A stretch of DNA of 64,000 nucleotides from Sciurus carolinensis (GCF_902686445.1 NC_062216.1:14157084-14221083); one strand, 5' to 3'. Counted from the first letter of the stretch, positions 1 through 12,307 are shown. Numbers and translations: made by a program. The notes: generated by a model not told the origin, from the sequence alone.

Positions 1-631
1 CCCTCAGCTGTCCACACGGCTCCTCGGGCCTGGACCACCTCATCTGACACTGGTCACATGGACTGGCACCCAGGGCTTCCCTCACCTTCTATCCACCTCA
101 CTCACCTTTGGTTTTCTCCATAGCACTAGTCACCACCTGTCCCCCAACATCAGAGTGTGTTTCTTTGTCTTTGTCTGGTCACTCTCCTGCTACGGGATGT
201 AAGTGCCCAAGTGCCAGGTTGGCAAAGCCTGGCCAGAACATTAGGTGGGGCTCCCATGGGCTCCAGCTGTGCTTCTTGTGACGTCGGTGACTGTGAGAAC
301 AGTGATGTGGCTACAGAGCCTCCAAACCAAGGAAAACTTAATAAGGAGCCACAGCCTTTGATGAGAAATCCCCTGCGTCCTTAGACAGTAGGGTAGTGGG
401 ACAGGAGGTGCCTTCCCTCCCCCATGAGTGGAGTCTGCGGGGGTGAGGAAGGAGGAGCTCCACTGTGCTCTCCTCCCCAGAGGCTTCCTTCCTGCTTCTC
501 AGGAGCAGGTGTGGCAACAGCACACCTGTACTGTGCAAGGAGCACAGGCTGGGGACTGTCCTAGGACCCTATGTGCATGTGCATTCAGCTCCTTGGCCCC
601 CAGGAGAATTTTGAGATGCTCCTTACCGATA

Positions 632-760
632 AAGGCAACTGAGGGAAAGTGTCACCTCTCCAAGACAGGAAATGGTGGAGCCAGGATTTGAACCCAGTTC
701 CTCTGACTACTCAAGCATGCTCTGAGTCCCTTGTCTGGCGCTGCCTTTGCAGCAGTACAG
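632..760 (+). repeat. MIR-like SINE fragment
   Basis: The stretch around CAGGATTTGAACCCAG followed by a CTGACT motif resembles the MIR core and its downstream part. It is old, diverged and without a recognisable tail. Confidence 0.6.
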
Positions 761-1044
761 GACCTGGGGCAAAGATGGAGGGTGGGACACCCAGACTAAA
801 ATCCAGCATCCTATCATTCTGTTTCATCTAGAACAAGCATCTACTGCCATTCTGAAGTAGTGCGACTTCTCTTGATTTCAGTTCAACACAAAGTACATCA
901 AGAAATTACTACGTGCAAGCTTCAAATGCTCATTTTCTCTTGGAAGAAGGGGCAGGGTGAAGTATAGATTGGCTTGCTGAGAGGGCCCTCCAGTGTGGGG
1001 CACTTATTACTGGCAGGTGAATTGGGAGCCCTTTAATTATCCCA

Positions 1045-1135
1045 ACCTGACCACTCACCAGCTCTGAGGCTCTGGAGTAATCACGTCACTTCTCTGGGCC
1101 TCAGCTTTCTCAATTGTAACAACTAACAAGAACCA
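1045..1135 (+). repeat. MIR-like SINE fragment
   Basis: The order of motifs (CACTTCTCTGGGCCTCAG, then TTTCTCAATTGTAAC) matches the MIR segment that usually reads cacttctctgagcctcag followed by a tctgtaa motif. Confidence 0.6.
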
Positions 1136-2526
1136 CACTGAGCTGCTGGTAAACATTACTTTCAGAAGGATACTTGTAGTGGTGTAATTGATACTAGTAA
1201 AATGTTGTCAACAACTTAAGTTCAACAATGGAGAAATGTCCCCATGACATGGTAATAGACACGGAAATAATCTAGAACCACTAAAAATGACATTGAAAAC
1301 CAGCATAACATAACGTGATCAGAAATCATGATATGGAAACTGTATCTATAAATTGGTGGGGAAAATATCCTGAGGGAAATAATCTGAGCTATTAAGTGTT
1401 TACCAACACCAGCAAGATAGTGCAAGAGATGCCACCTGCTCATATCCTCTGGAAATAATCTGCACCCATCCACAAGCAAAAATCACTTTGTGGGAGTCTC
1501 AGGATTATGGCTGGAGCTGTGGAACCCTGCTGGAGCCAAAGACCTAGGGAGACTGTTAAGAGTGCAGACCCACATCCAGGGGCAGGCCCACTGATTGTGT
1601 CTCTGGGCTCAAGCCAGGAAACAGTCCTGCTCCCTGAGGGGTGTGGCGAGAGCCCTGTTGGGCTTTGAGCTGCAACTCAAACCATCTCCCAAAGGGTCCA
1701 AAAGGAGTCAGGGGCACATCCTATTGTCTCATTAGAGGGGTTTGTCTGTCCATCAACATCTATGTTGGCAGTGGGCCTGAAAGCTGACCTTTGGCTCAGC
1801 TTCCGCCCCCTTTCTGGTAGTCCCAGCTTGGGACAAGAACCCAGAGGAAGGATTTCCCACATCTTACACTCTCGGAGTACATCTGAACCTCCACGACAGT
1901 CGCTCCCTAGAGGGCCCAGTCATGGCTCCAGCCCCTCTCACAGCACTTGGAGAACCGTCTCACTTGGACAGGGAACTGTTGAGAGACCTATGCCCATTCA
2001 CGTTACCAGAGGCTTAAGGCCTCTGTTTCTCAACAAATTCCCACGGAGCCCAGTCTCAGTTCTAACCCTCACGTATCTGTAGTCAGGCCTGTGCAGGGAT
2101 CTGCTGGGAGGCATCCCCATCTGGGCTTCCGGGCAAGGTGTCTAGGCTCTGGTCAGATTTCCCATACAAAAGCAGAGAAGTAGAAAGCTTAGTTGAAGAA
2201 ATCATAGAAGAGAACTTTCCAAATGTGGCAAAAGATATAAATATCTAGACACATGAAGATTAATAGTGACCAACAAGATTCAATCCAAATAAGAGTTCTT
2301 GAAGGCATATTACTAACCAATTGTCAAAGACAAAGAAAGGACCTTTAAAGTAGCAAGAGAAAAGAAGAAAATAACATCAAAAAGGACATCAATATGTCTA
2401 GTAGCAGATTCTCAGCAGAAACCATACCAGCCAGGAGAAGTGGGATGATAAATTCAAAAGACTGAAAGATTAAAATGCCAACCCAAAATACTACAACCAG
2501 CCAAACTGTTCTTCAGAGAGATAAAA

Positions 2527-2749
2527 GCCAGGTGTGGTGGCATACATCTATAATCCCAGCAGCTATAGAGGCTGAGGCAGGAGGACCTGAGTTAAAGGCC
2601 AGCCTCAGCAACTTAGTGAGATCCTGTCTCAAAATAAAAATAAAAAGGGCTGTGGATGTAGCTCAGTGGTAAAGTGCCCCTGGGTTCAATCCCAGGAAGG
2701 AAGGAAGGAAAGAAGGAAGGAAGGAAGGGAGGGAGGGAGGGAGGGAGGG
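2527..2749 (+). mobile_element. B1-ID dimeric SINE (sciurid type) nested in L1
   Basis: The left half (GCCAGGTGTGGTGGCATAC, TGAGGCAGGAGGACC) is 7SL-derived. The right half (GTGGATGTAGCTCAGTGGT, GGGTTCAATCCC) is tRNA/ID-derived and keeps pol III A- and B-box-like motifs. The tail has evolved into (GGAA)n then (GGGA)n. A perfect 9-base target-site duplication, GAGATAAAA, lies at 2518-2526 and 2750-2758. Confidence 0.93.
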
Positions 2750-2752
2750 GAG
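2692..2752 (+). repeat. (GGAA)n/(GGGA)n simple repeat
   Basis: The SINE tail runs from GGAA repeats into a GGGA run at about 2727-2752, giving at least four G-triplets and thus G-quadruplex potential on the + strand. Confidence 0.95.
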
Positions 2753-5246
2753 ATAAAAACTCACAGACAAATAAAAGCTGAGGGAGTTCATCACCACCTG
2801 GCCTGCCTTAAAAGAAAAGCTAAAGGGAGTCCTTCAAGGTGAAAGAAAAGGATGTTAGTGAGAAGCAGGAGAACATCAGAAGGCATAAAACTCACTGGGA
2901 AAAGTAAGTATAAAATCAAATTCAGAATACTCTAATATGGTAATATGGGTTGTAAACCCCTTTTGTCTGTAGTAATTTAGGTTAAATTATTAAAATAATA
3001 ATAGCTACAATAAATTGTTAAGGACAACAAAACAAATTATGTGAGCTATTGCCTCAAAATTTCAAAATGTGGTCAGGAAAGGAGTTAAAGTGTGGAGGGT
3101 TTTTAAATGCAATCAAAATTTACTTATTATCTGCTTAATATTATAAGATGTTTTTTGTAAGCCTTATAGTTACCACAGAGCAAAAACCTGTGACACATTA
3201 AAAATAAAAAGCAAGAATCAATGCATGGTACTAGAGAAAAATCATTTAACCACAAAGACAATAAGAGAGGAAGAAATGAAGAAGGGATATACAAATCAAC
3301 TAGAAAACAAATAACAAAATGGCAATAATAAGTCCTCACCAATCCGTGTTTACACTGAATGTAAACTGATTAAATTTTCCAGCTAAAAGCTGTTAGGTGG
3401 TCAAATAGATAAGAAAACAAATCCCAGCTATACGCTGTCTCACAAGAAACTCACTTCACCTGTAAGGACACATGCTGAAGGAAAGTGAAGGAAAGGAAGA
3501 AGACCTCCCAAGTTCTAGAAATCAATAATAGGAAGATGTTCAGACTTTACAAACACGTGGAAATTTAATTTAAGAAGAAAGAAAATAATAAAAGAGCAGA
3601 AGTAAATGAATTAGAGTCTAAAGAAAAACAAAGAATAAAAAGAAGGTTTGGGTTTTTTTTTTGAGAAGATAAACAAAATTGATAAATTTTTAGTCAGACT
3701 AAGAGAGAAAAGACTCAAATAAAATCAGCAATGAAAAATGAAACAACTGATACCACAGAAATACAAAGTTTAGTAAGAGGTTCCAATGAATTATTATATG
3801 TCAACAAATTGGGTAATAAGAAGAAATAAGTTCTTAGACTCAACTTACCAAGATTGAACTATGAAGAATTAAAATCAGATCAATAACAGATCAATAACAA
3901 CAGAAAACTGAACCACTAAGCAAAAATGTCCATCAAGTAAAAGCCCAGGACCCGAGGGCTTCACTGCTGAATCCAACCAAAAGTTTAAAGAACTGACACC
4001 AACACTTCTCTATTCACTTGACTATCCCTGAAAATCAAAGAGAACTCCTTCCAAACTCATTCTACAAGGCCAGAAAAACCCAGATCCTGAAACCAGACAA
4101 GGGCACAACAGAATAAGAAAACTATAGGTCAGTATCCTTGATGGATATAGACAGAAAAAAACTCAACAAAATACTAGCCAACAGCACATTTAAAAGATCA
4201 TTTGCCATCACCATTTGTGATTCACTCCAAAGATGCAAGGATGGTTGGACATATGCAAATCAATAAACATGGTACCTTACATTAGCAGAGTGAAGAATAA
4301 AAACCATACGATCATTTCAATATGCAATAAACCCCATGTGATTCAATCCAAAAATCCTTCATGATAGAAACTTTCAACAAATTAGGCATAGAATGAATGT
4401 AGCTTAACACAATGAAGACATGTACAACTAATCCACAGCCAAGACCACACTGAACAGGGAAAAGAACTTTTCCTTTAAACCTGGGATAGCTGCCTTCATT
4501 GCTTCTATTCAACACAGTCATGGAAGGTTCTCACCAGGGCAATTGGGTGAGAGAAAGAAACAAAAGGCATTAAAAGAAACGAATTGGACACAAAGGCATT
4601 AAATTGCCCGCAGCTGATCTTGTGTATAGGAAGCCCCAATGACTCCACCAAAAACCTGTTATAACTAATAAATCAATTCAGTAAAATTATAGGAGGCAAA
4701 GTCAACATACAAGAATCAGTATCATTTCTACATGCCAATCGCAAACTAACTGAAACAGAAATCAAGAAAACAATTCCATTTACAATAGCAGCAAAAATAA
4801 ATAAAATACTTAGGAATGCATTTAATTAGGAGGTTGTGGAACTCTACACCCAAAGTATAATATATTGATGAAAGAAAGAGAACATAAATAACAGAAAGAT
4901 ATCCTATATTCATGAATTGGAAGAATTATTATTACAAATACTAATATCCCATATTGCCCCAAACAACCTGTGCATTCACACTGTTGGGTGGGAATGGAAA
5001 TTAGTATAGTCACTTTGGAAAACAGTAGGGATATTCCTCCAAAAATTAAAAGCAGAACTACCATATGATCCAGCAGTCCCACTACTGTGTATAGATCCAA
5101 AGGAAATGAAATCAGCATGTTGAAGAGACATCTGTGCTACCATCTTTACTGCGGCACTATTCCCAATAGCCAAAATATGCCATCAACCTAAGTGTCCACC
5201 AGCAGATGAATGCATAGAGAAAATGTGGTACATAGTAGAACCGCTG

Positions 5247-5491
5247 TGTTAGTCAGCTTTTCATCACTGTGACAAAAGACCTGACGAGAATAGCTTAGAG
5301 GAAAATATGTTTATTTGGGGCTCAGATTCCACAAGTCTCAGTCCACCGTTGATCAATCCCATTACTCTGGACTGAGGTAAAGCAGAACATCATGGTGGAA
5401 GGGCATAGAGGAGGAAGGCATTTCAGCTCATGGCAGCCAGAAAGGGGAGAGAGAGAGAGACAGAGAGAGAGAAAGAGATAGAGGGGGGGGG

Positions 5492-5522
<31 letters not shown>

Positions 5523-5830
5523 CGCGCGCGAGAGCGAGAGAGAGAGAGAGAGAGAGGAATGAATGAGTATACGTGCTCAAGGAGCCAGGGACAAGATTTA
5601 TTATCCAAGAGCATAACATCAGTGACCTGCTACCTTTAGTCACATCCCAGTTACCATCCATCCGGTCAACAGTTACCGTTCAGTAGTCTCTTCAAATTAT
5701 TTATCCATCAAATGGATGAATCCACTGATGAGGTTACAGTTCTCATTATTGCCTAAAACCCCACCTGAACCTTCCTGCACTGGGGATCATGCTTTCAAAA
5801 CATCATCTTTTGGGGGGACATTTCTTAACA
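5247..5830 (-). mobile_element. Solo MaLR-type LTR, antisense, nested in L1
   Basis: The segment starts TGTTAGTCAGC and ends TTCTTAACA, so on the minus strand it runs TGTTAAG to CTAACA, the usual LTR termini. Its text parallels the LTRs at 17792-18240 and 19658-20109. An internal GA-rich microsatellite (5445-5557) has expanded. Confidence 0.8.
5445..5557 (+). repeat. (GA)n microsatellite within LTR
   Basis: Mostly GA with an eight-G run and a GCGCGCGCG island. It produces long false open frames on both strands. Confidence 0.97.
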
Positions 5831-5832
5831 AC

Positions 5833-5860
5833 CACACACACACACACACACACACACACA
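5833..5860 (+). repeat. (CA)n microsatellite
   Basis: About 14 CA units directly after the LTR end and before the L1 resumes. Confidence 0.97.
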
Positions 5861-6489
5861 ATGTGATCTTGTTATTTGTGACAACATGCAAGAACCTGGA
5901 GGACACTGTGCTAAGTGAAATAAGTGAGGCTCAGAAAGACAAATACCACATCAGCTCACTCATGTGCAGAACATAAAAATGTCATCTCCAGAAACTGAGC
6001 ATAGAACAGTGGTTACCAGAGGCCACAGAGGACAGGGGAAAGGAGAGAGGGGGTGGTCAGTGGGCACAGTGCTAGAGTTAGGCTAGAGGAACACGTTCTT
6101 GCATTCTGTTGCACGGTAGTGTGACTCTAGTTCTCTAAACTAGATACTTGTTGTATGTTTCAAAAGAGAAGATGGGATTTTGAATGTTCCCACCACAAAG
6201 TAATGAAAGATGTTTAAGGTGATGGAGATGAGTTGGTAATTAAACAATGTATCCATATATCAAAACATCATTTTGTATCTCATGAATGAACCATTTGATG
6301 CAGCAATCACTATGATTTCATATGTTCTGATTATTTCACAAGAAGTTTGCTTTTCTTCAGAACAAGACAAAATAGTTATCAAAGTTAGTTTCCTTTCATT
6401 TTTTATCTTATTAGTTAATGCTTTAGCAAGAGAGTTTGGACTGGTCGTGGAGGGATGGAAGAAAGGGGAGAGGGAGAGGAAAGCTCAGT

Positions 6490-6650
6490 TCCACCAGCAT
6501 TTATTGAGCACCTGCTGTGTGCAGGCACTGTATAAAGTGTTGACAGTGATAGTTGAGGGACATCTCAAAGAACTAGGGGTTGCTAGGCAGACAACCAACA
6601 AGGCAATGGTATGTTCAAAGGCCCTGGGGTATGAAACAGCAGGCACTAGA
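6490..6650 (+). repeat. L2-like LINE 3' fragment
   Basis: Text of the type CATTTATTGAGCACCTGCTG and GCAGGCACTGTATAAAGTG matches the well-known L2 3' end pattern. Confidence 0.6.
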
Positions 6651-6659
6651 GAACAGTAA

Positions 6660-7880
6660 GAAAGGTGAATAGAAGGGAGTTTGTGTGGTGAAAGACAGGT
6701 ATGTTGGAAATGACCACATCATTTTGTCACCTGTACCGCGGAGTTTGGATTGCATTCTGAGGGCCCTGGAGCCGTTGCGGTTTGGTTTTGTTTAATTTTC
6801 AATTGAAATTGTATTGGGTGTATTATGTTCTACATAATTCTGTCATAGTTTCTTGTATCCACTACCACACACCAACATGCCTCCCCCTGGCTTCTTATAC
6901 CCTCACCTCCCTCTCTCTCCTCCCCTTCCTCTGCCTGCCAGACCCCCGGCTAATTCAAGCCTTGAGGGGTCTGAGAAGCCCCCATTTTTGCCTCTGAGCT
7001 CTCTCAGGGTTGGAGTGGGCTGTGAGCTGGGGTACCAAGTTTGGGGTTAGCCATGGTCATGGGAATGTCCAGAGGCCAAGGAGGAAAGGTCCTGGTGACC
7101 AGTGGATTTACCATCCCATGACGAGGAGAGAAGCCTGGCTGTGGGAAGGCTTGGTGGTCATCTCCTGTCACTGTGGGTGTGGAGCTCGGCCTAGGGCAGA
7201 GTGAAGAGGAGCCCCACGAGGTCTGCCACCCTTAAGGTGGGTGTCTGTCCTAGAGGAGCTGGCAGTTTCCTTGTGCACAGAGGACCTCTACTGTCCCTTG
7301 TTCAGAGCTGGCTGCTTCCACCCGCCGGGCCTTGCTCTTGCTGGACCGGCATCTGCAGAGGGGTCTCGCTGGCCTCATGACCCCGCCCCCTGTAATCCTC
7401 AGAGCCAGGCATGTTACCTCCTTCTGCACCCCGTCCACCGCCCAGCTGTTTCTCCTCAGACCCCGGAGCGCAGGGCTTGTTAATCTGCGGCCCGCATGGG
7501 GGAGGGGAGGTGTGCGCGGGGAGGAACTTAGAGGTCACAGGATCCAAAGCCTTTAATTTACAAAGGAGAAAACTGGTCCCCAGAGAAGAGAGACTAGGCC
7601 AAGACACAGATGTGACCTGCTGGCAGAAGGGGGGCAGTTCGTTTTCATGTTCAGAAACTTTCCACTTACAGGTGAAGGGAAGTGAAACCCAAGAAGGACG
7701 GATGAAAATTTCTGATCTTTTTCATGCCTTTTTTATTTTTATTTTTAATTGAGTGTCTACTACGTGCCAGGGAGGGCTAGGGTTTTCGGTTATGGAGCTG
7801 AATCGGGTACCCTCCCTAATGCTACTGGTTAATGAGGACATCGAAGGGTTAAATTCGGGAGCATTGTGGGGTCGGGATGG
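6660..7880. other. Flank between L1 and CpG island
   Basis: No gene recognised. A MIR-like piece lies near 7540-7620 (TTACAAAGGAGAAAACTGG) and an L2-like piece at 7735-7785 (GAGTGTCTACTACGTGCCAG). GC content rises from about 7200 onward towards the promoter. Confidence 0.6.
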
Positions 7881-8109
7881 GGAGTCTCCCCTGCCGGAAA
7901 AGTGCACCCTCTTCCCGCCGGCTTCTCGGACTCCGGAAACCTGGGCGCGAAGAGCCGGGGAAGGGCTGCCCCGCTGGCTGGCGCGCAGCCTCCCCCGCAG
8001 AGCCCCTCTGGCCCGGGAGTGGCCGCTCTCGAATTACAACAAAGGGGGCTGGAGGCCCGGCCTGTGGCCGCGACCGCCGTCAGCCAAGGGGTGGGTCCGG
8101 GGAGGGGTT

Positions 8110-8155
8110 TGCCGCCCGATTTGGCTTAAAAGTACGGGGGAAAGAGCAGAGCGGC
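8110..8155 (+). promoter_or_regulatory. Putative LOXL2 core promoter with TATA-like box
   Basis: A TTAAAA-type box (GGCTTAAAAG) lies at about 8123-8132 in otherwise GC-rich DNA, with a G-rich GGGGAGGGG motif just upstream (around 8099-8107) that could bind Sp/KLF factors. A TATA-like box here would place transcription start near 8155, about 150 bases before a good splice donor at 8303. The position is inferred from spacing only. Confidence 0.5.
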
Positions 8156-8302
8156 GACTCCGGCGCGCGGCTTCCCGGCTGGGCTCGCCTTCCCCCTCTC
8201 CGAGCGGCCGGAGAACTGCTTGCAGCTGCGGCGACGGGAGCGGAGAGGGGCCACCGTGGAGAGCCCAGTCCCGGCCCGGCCACAGCGGACCCCTGCTGCC
8301 AA
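8155..8302 (+). other. LOXL2: LOXL2 exon 1 (non-coding, 5' UTR), inferred
   Basis: The 3' boundary is placed at the donor CCAA|GTAAGA (GT at 8303-8304), the best donor in the CpG island downstream of the TATA-like box. The exon is GC-rich and has no ATG that could extend the LOXL2 frame, matching the family pattern in which translation starts in exon 2. The 5' end is approximate. Alternative first exons within the island cannot be excluded. Confidence 0.6.
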
Positions 8303-9149
8303 GTAAGAGCGCGCGTCCCGCGCCGCCCTCCCCACGGCGGATCGCGGGAAAGCGGGAGCGTCCCCGGGGGTCTCCGGGCTCGGCTCCCCACTCGGCCGCC
8401 CCTCGGCCCACGTCCGGATTCCTGGGACCCGAGCGGCGGGCACCCGCTGAGCGAAGGTTCCTTGCGCCGAGCGCGCGAGGACGTGCGGGCCGGCGAGTCC
8501 CCTCCGACGCCGGGGCCCCGCCCAGCAGCCCCACCTCGCCAGGCCCGCGGGAGGCGCTGCGGCTGGCGCGCCCCGGAGCTCGGCTCCCTGCTAGCCCCGA
8601 GCGCCTGTGGCCCCGCAGGACACAGCCTGCTGAGCCTCGGTGCGCGCTGGCTGCCTGGGAGGGTGCAGCCTGGGCCAGGGGCGTTGGGGACCGTGACCGG
8701 GACCGGAGTTTTGACTTTTGAGATGTGGAGCGCTCTCAGGGATGGGAGGGCAGGGGCCACGCAGGGGTGGCCCGGAGCGGTGGGTTTGGGCTTGTGTGCA
8801 CGGCGATGAGACGGTGTGGGGCTGGGAACCACTGGGGCTGCGCCCAGAGCTCCAGAGCGCACGGCCTGAACTGGGGTTTCTTCGCGGTGCGCGAAAGGCG
8901 AGCGCCAGAGCAGCCCGAGCAGCCCGAGCCGCGCCGGAGGAGAGGTGCAGTCCGCACGCCAGGGAAACACGTCGAGGTCCCTCCCCTGGCTCGCCTGGGG
9001 ACAAGGAACCTTTCCCGCTCTTATCACCGAGAGACCAGCGAATCCCTGTTGTGCGTGCGAAATCACCCCGGGCTAGGGCGAATCCCCATCTGATGCCACT
9101 AGTCCCGCGGTCCCCTATGCCTACGACGTTCACGTGGGCGCTTTGACCC

Positions 9150-12100
9150 CCGCCCCCCCCCTTGTCAAAATCTGGGAACCCTCAGGTGTAGCTCCTTGCC
9201 CGAGGTGTCGCAGTGGTGTAGAGGGCAAGGTGGGGGGCGGGGATGGGAAGGGGACTGAGTTACTCTGTATACTTAGGAAACCTTAAGTCCTGATGAGAGG
9301 GGAGATTCATGACAGCCAGAAACATGCCCCCAAATCTTGCAGCCGAGGAGGTAAAATCGGCCCAATCATTACTTTTGCAGAGAAGGAAAAGTACTGAAGC
9401 TCAATGCCACTGGGTTGGTCAGTGTGGGCTCGAACCCACAACCCTTTTTCCAGGGCTCTCCCTTACACCAGTGCTACCCTGTCTGACCCAGAGCCCCAAA
9501 GTCTTTTTGTCCTCTTCTTGGAAATCCATTTGGTTATTTCTGGTGTCTTGTACTTAATGACCAGGAATGGGGCTTAGACTGGAAGACAAGAGTTCACTAC
9601 TCTGGTCAGTTCCCAGATGAATGCCTGACTCACCCGACCCTGCCTTGGATACAGTTTTAATCTCCTTGCCTGCTTTGTGCCCTTTCCCCTTCTACACAGT
9701 AGCCCCTGAGATGTCCATCAAAACCATGACAAAAATGCATGCATCCTGTGGGTGCCTGGTAGCTCTCCCCAAGGAGGTTGGGTCTCAGTGGTCTGTGTAT
9801 GTGTAAGCATTTGCTTATCCCCTCTGACCGTGTTAAAAAGTGTCTTGGGGGCAAAAACTAAATATGAAACTCAGTTGCTAAGGTGAGCCATGCACTACCC
9901 TTACACATTGCCTGACATTTTGATGCTTCCCAGACAGGAGATTCTGTGAGGACACTTTAATCTCCTCTGCAGCTGGGCTCCTTGCCTGGCCTCTCCTGGC
10001 CTCTTCCCAAGTCCTTGCCCTCTGACCTCTGGATGACCAATTTGAAAGGGCCTTGTGGAGGAAACAGATTTTCTGTGCTCTGGACGTGACAATCAGAAAG
10101 CTGACTAATGTCCCAGAAAATTCTGCATTGTTTATTTAAATGCTTTTTGATTCTGAAAAATTTCAAATATGCACTGAAATAGAGAGGAGGGGAGAGTGGA
10201 CCCCCATATACTCCTCACTGAGCTTCGGCAGTTGTCAGCATTTTTGTCGCACACAAATCTGTGCCCTTTTCTCTTTTTTCATTGAAGTACTTTAAAGTAA
10301 ATACCCAACATCAGGATATTTCATCCCTATGTAATTCAGTATGATCTCTAAAGACATTAAATGTCTATGGTGTCATTATTATACCTAAGAAAATGCGTGA
10401 ACATTCTTTGGCATCCATCACCTGTTATCAAGTCTAGGTTAAAAATTTTACCCCAAATGTTGTTTTGTGGTTGCTCTGAGTTCTGTTGATTCATATAATT
10501 TGTTACATTCCTATTGTACATTATTTCTTTCAAATCACTTTCCTATCCACGTTGTTGTTTGCTTCTTGCAACTTCCCACTGAAGTTATTAAATTCATTTT
10601 ACACTAATGAAACTTGAAAACAGATAAGTGGTCCAGATGGTACCACCAGCGAAGCCTGCACCTGGCTGACCCGCCTCACTTCTGGGCAGCAACCCTTCAG
10701 GTCTTCCTGCTCATGGAATATATCAGTGGCTTCCTAAAGACTCTGCCTTGCCTTGGGCTTCACTGGGCATATCACTTCCTGTATACACGTGGTCAGAAAT
10801 CCCTTGTAACTATTTAATAATTGGCCATTTGGTGCTTGAGATAAATGAGCTGCAGAATCAAGACACCTGAGTTTGTTTCCAAACTTACTGGGCAACTCTT
10901 AAGAAAGCAGCTTGCCCATCAAGGGCTCTGGGATGGAGGGCGGAGGCCTCTGAGTTAGGTAGTCTCGTCCTTTCTCATTCTCTGGCTTCTTGGTCTAAAA
11001 GTAGGATGAGCAAAATGACTGCAGCTGGACTTCCTGGAAGAAACAAAGGCCCCAGTAAGGAATTTGGTAGAGAACAGTCACCCTGCCATGAGCATTGCTT
11101 GGGAACTTTGGCAGCTGCCATCTTCACACTGAGCACCTAACTTCTGTGACAGGGAAGCAGAGCAGAGATACAGCTTAGTTTATGAACAACTTTGTTCTGC
11201 CTTTGTCTTGTGAGGATCTGCAGCACCAGAACATCTTGCTTTTAGCATCTTTATTACTTAGGTTTATTTGCTTTTGAAATGGGGTGATAAGATTTTTTTA
11301 TATCTTATTAATGAAACTTGTGAGTTGGAATCCTCCTTCCTTGGCAGACAATGTGAAAAAAGGAAGCTCTGGTTGCTGGACTCCTACACCATCTACTGTT
11401 ATGTTCATTGTACCAAAATAGACAGGGAATAAACAGACCTTCCATAACAGAACCAGTTGAGAGCAAAGAAATGGAAGGATCCAATCCCATCATCCAACTG
11501 AAGGAACTCAAAAGAGGCAGAATGTTAACCTTTAGGCACACCGTTTTCCAGCAGCCATAAATGCTCTTCCCCTTTAGCTAATAGATTGTTGTCTTGGGGG
11601 TAAATTTCTAGATGATTTCACATTGCAAGAACATCATTGCTTTCTTCATCTTATAGTTTTGGGAGTCTTAGGAGGGATCCTTCCCACTCCTATGAGCTCC
11701 TGGCTTTAGAAGAGCAGCTTGTAATCACCATGTGGTCAGTCTGTGTGACAGTCACACCCCAGTGGACCACGCAGCCTCAGATGAAGTGGCTGGAGCCCAC
11801 CTGGCTCTAAGGCCATAGAACCAGCAAGATCAGCAATTGTGGACTAGGAAAGGAAGAGCCAAGCAGATACGGCTGGGGTGCAGTAGCAGCTGTAGTACCC
11901 AACAAATCTTAGTCGTCGGTCTTGTCTAAATTGAAGCAAGTCTTCAGAAATTTCTCATCCTAGTAATTCTTGAATGTGGTGTGTGCTCAGCGGGGAAGAC
12001 AACCTGTGTGTTGGCTGGTTTCTCACACACTGTCAGAGAAGTCTCTAGGCACCAGGACTGCCTTTGCAGAACAGTCACTTGCTGGAGATTATAAAGCACA

Positions 12101-12300
12101 ATAGTGACAGTTTAGATATCTATCCAGAGTTTTAAAGAATATTTCACACATCCCTTGACAAAGCAGTTTTACCAGGAAAATTGTGTTTGGGAAATAAGGA
12201 TGTTAGAGCAAGAATGAACTTAGCAGACAATGAGGGTGTAATTAGGATCACGGCTGATCAGTTCTTCTCATCCCAGGATTTGGATTTCTTCACTTTAGAA
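9150..12300. other. LOXL2 intron 1, proximal part
   Basis: Intronic, no gene recognised. A C-rich run lies at about 9146-9161. The part from 10130 to 10560 reads like an old mammalian interspersed repeat (GAAATAGAGAGGAGGGGAG, then TTTAAAGTAAATACCCAAC), but I could not decide its family. The rest looks unique. Confidence 0.6.
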
Positions 12301-12307
12301 TTATATT

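Larger units (their letters stand above)
1..2160. other. Upstream flank, no gene recognised
   Basis: Mostly non-repetitive-looking DNA without a supported gene. Short MIR-like pieces are noted separately at 632-760 and 1045-1135. Open frames are short and lack coding character. In human the neighbour on this side is ENTPD4, but nothing in this stretch could be matched to it. Confidence 0.6.
2160..6290 (+). mobile_element. Decayed LINE-1 (L1M-like), + strand, with nested insertions
   Basis: Segments match mammalian L1 order: the upstream part with CAGCAGAAACCATACCAGCC (about 2410-2435), reverse-transcriptase-region text around 3950-4200, a distal ORF2 part around 4680-4830, and 3' region text at 4985-5240 resuming at 5880-6290. 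All frames are broken. A SINE (2527-2749) and an antisense MaLR LTR (5247-5830) interrupt it, so both inserted after the L1. A deletion is likely near 4960, where two non-adjacent L1 parts meet. Confidence 0.85.
7880..9150. promoter_or_regulatory. CpG island at the LOXL2 promoter
   Basis: This stretch is the only long CG-dense block in the first 30 kb, with many CpG dinucleotides and GC-rich runs, standing out sharply from the AT-rich repeat DNA on both sides. It surrounds the inferred non-coding first exon and lies 25 kb upstream of the first coding exon, as expected for a CpG-island promoter with a long first intron. Long open frames on both strands here are a by-product of high GC. ACGTG cores, compatible with hypoxia-response or E-box elements, lie at 8481-8485 and 9131-9136 (as CACGTG), with another just upstream at 7762-7766. 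Confidence 0.85.

Noticed and set aside
5423..5661. Ser/Leu-rich and Arg/Glu-rich frames
   Set aside because: Translations of the GA microsatellite inside a MaLR LTR.
7753..9146. Long open frames (up to about 330 codons) on both strands in the CpG island
   Set aside because: GC-rich DNA depletes stop codons. The products are Arg/Pro/Gly-rich with no domain, overlap on several frames, and span the inferred promoter and a splice donor.
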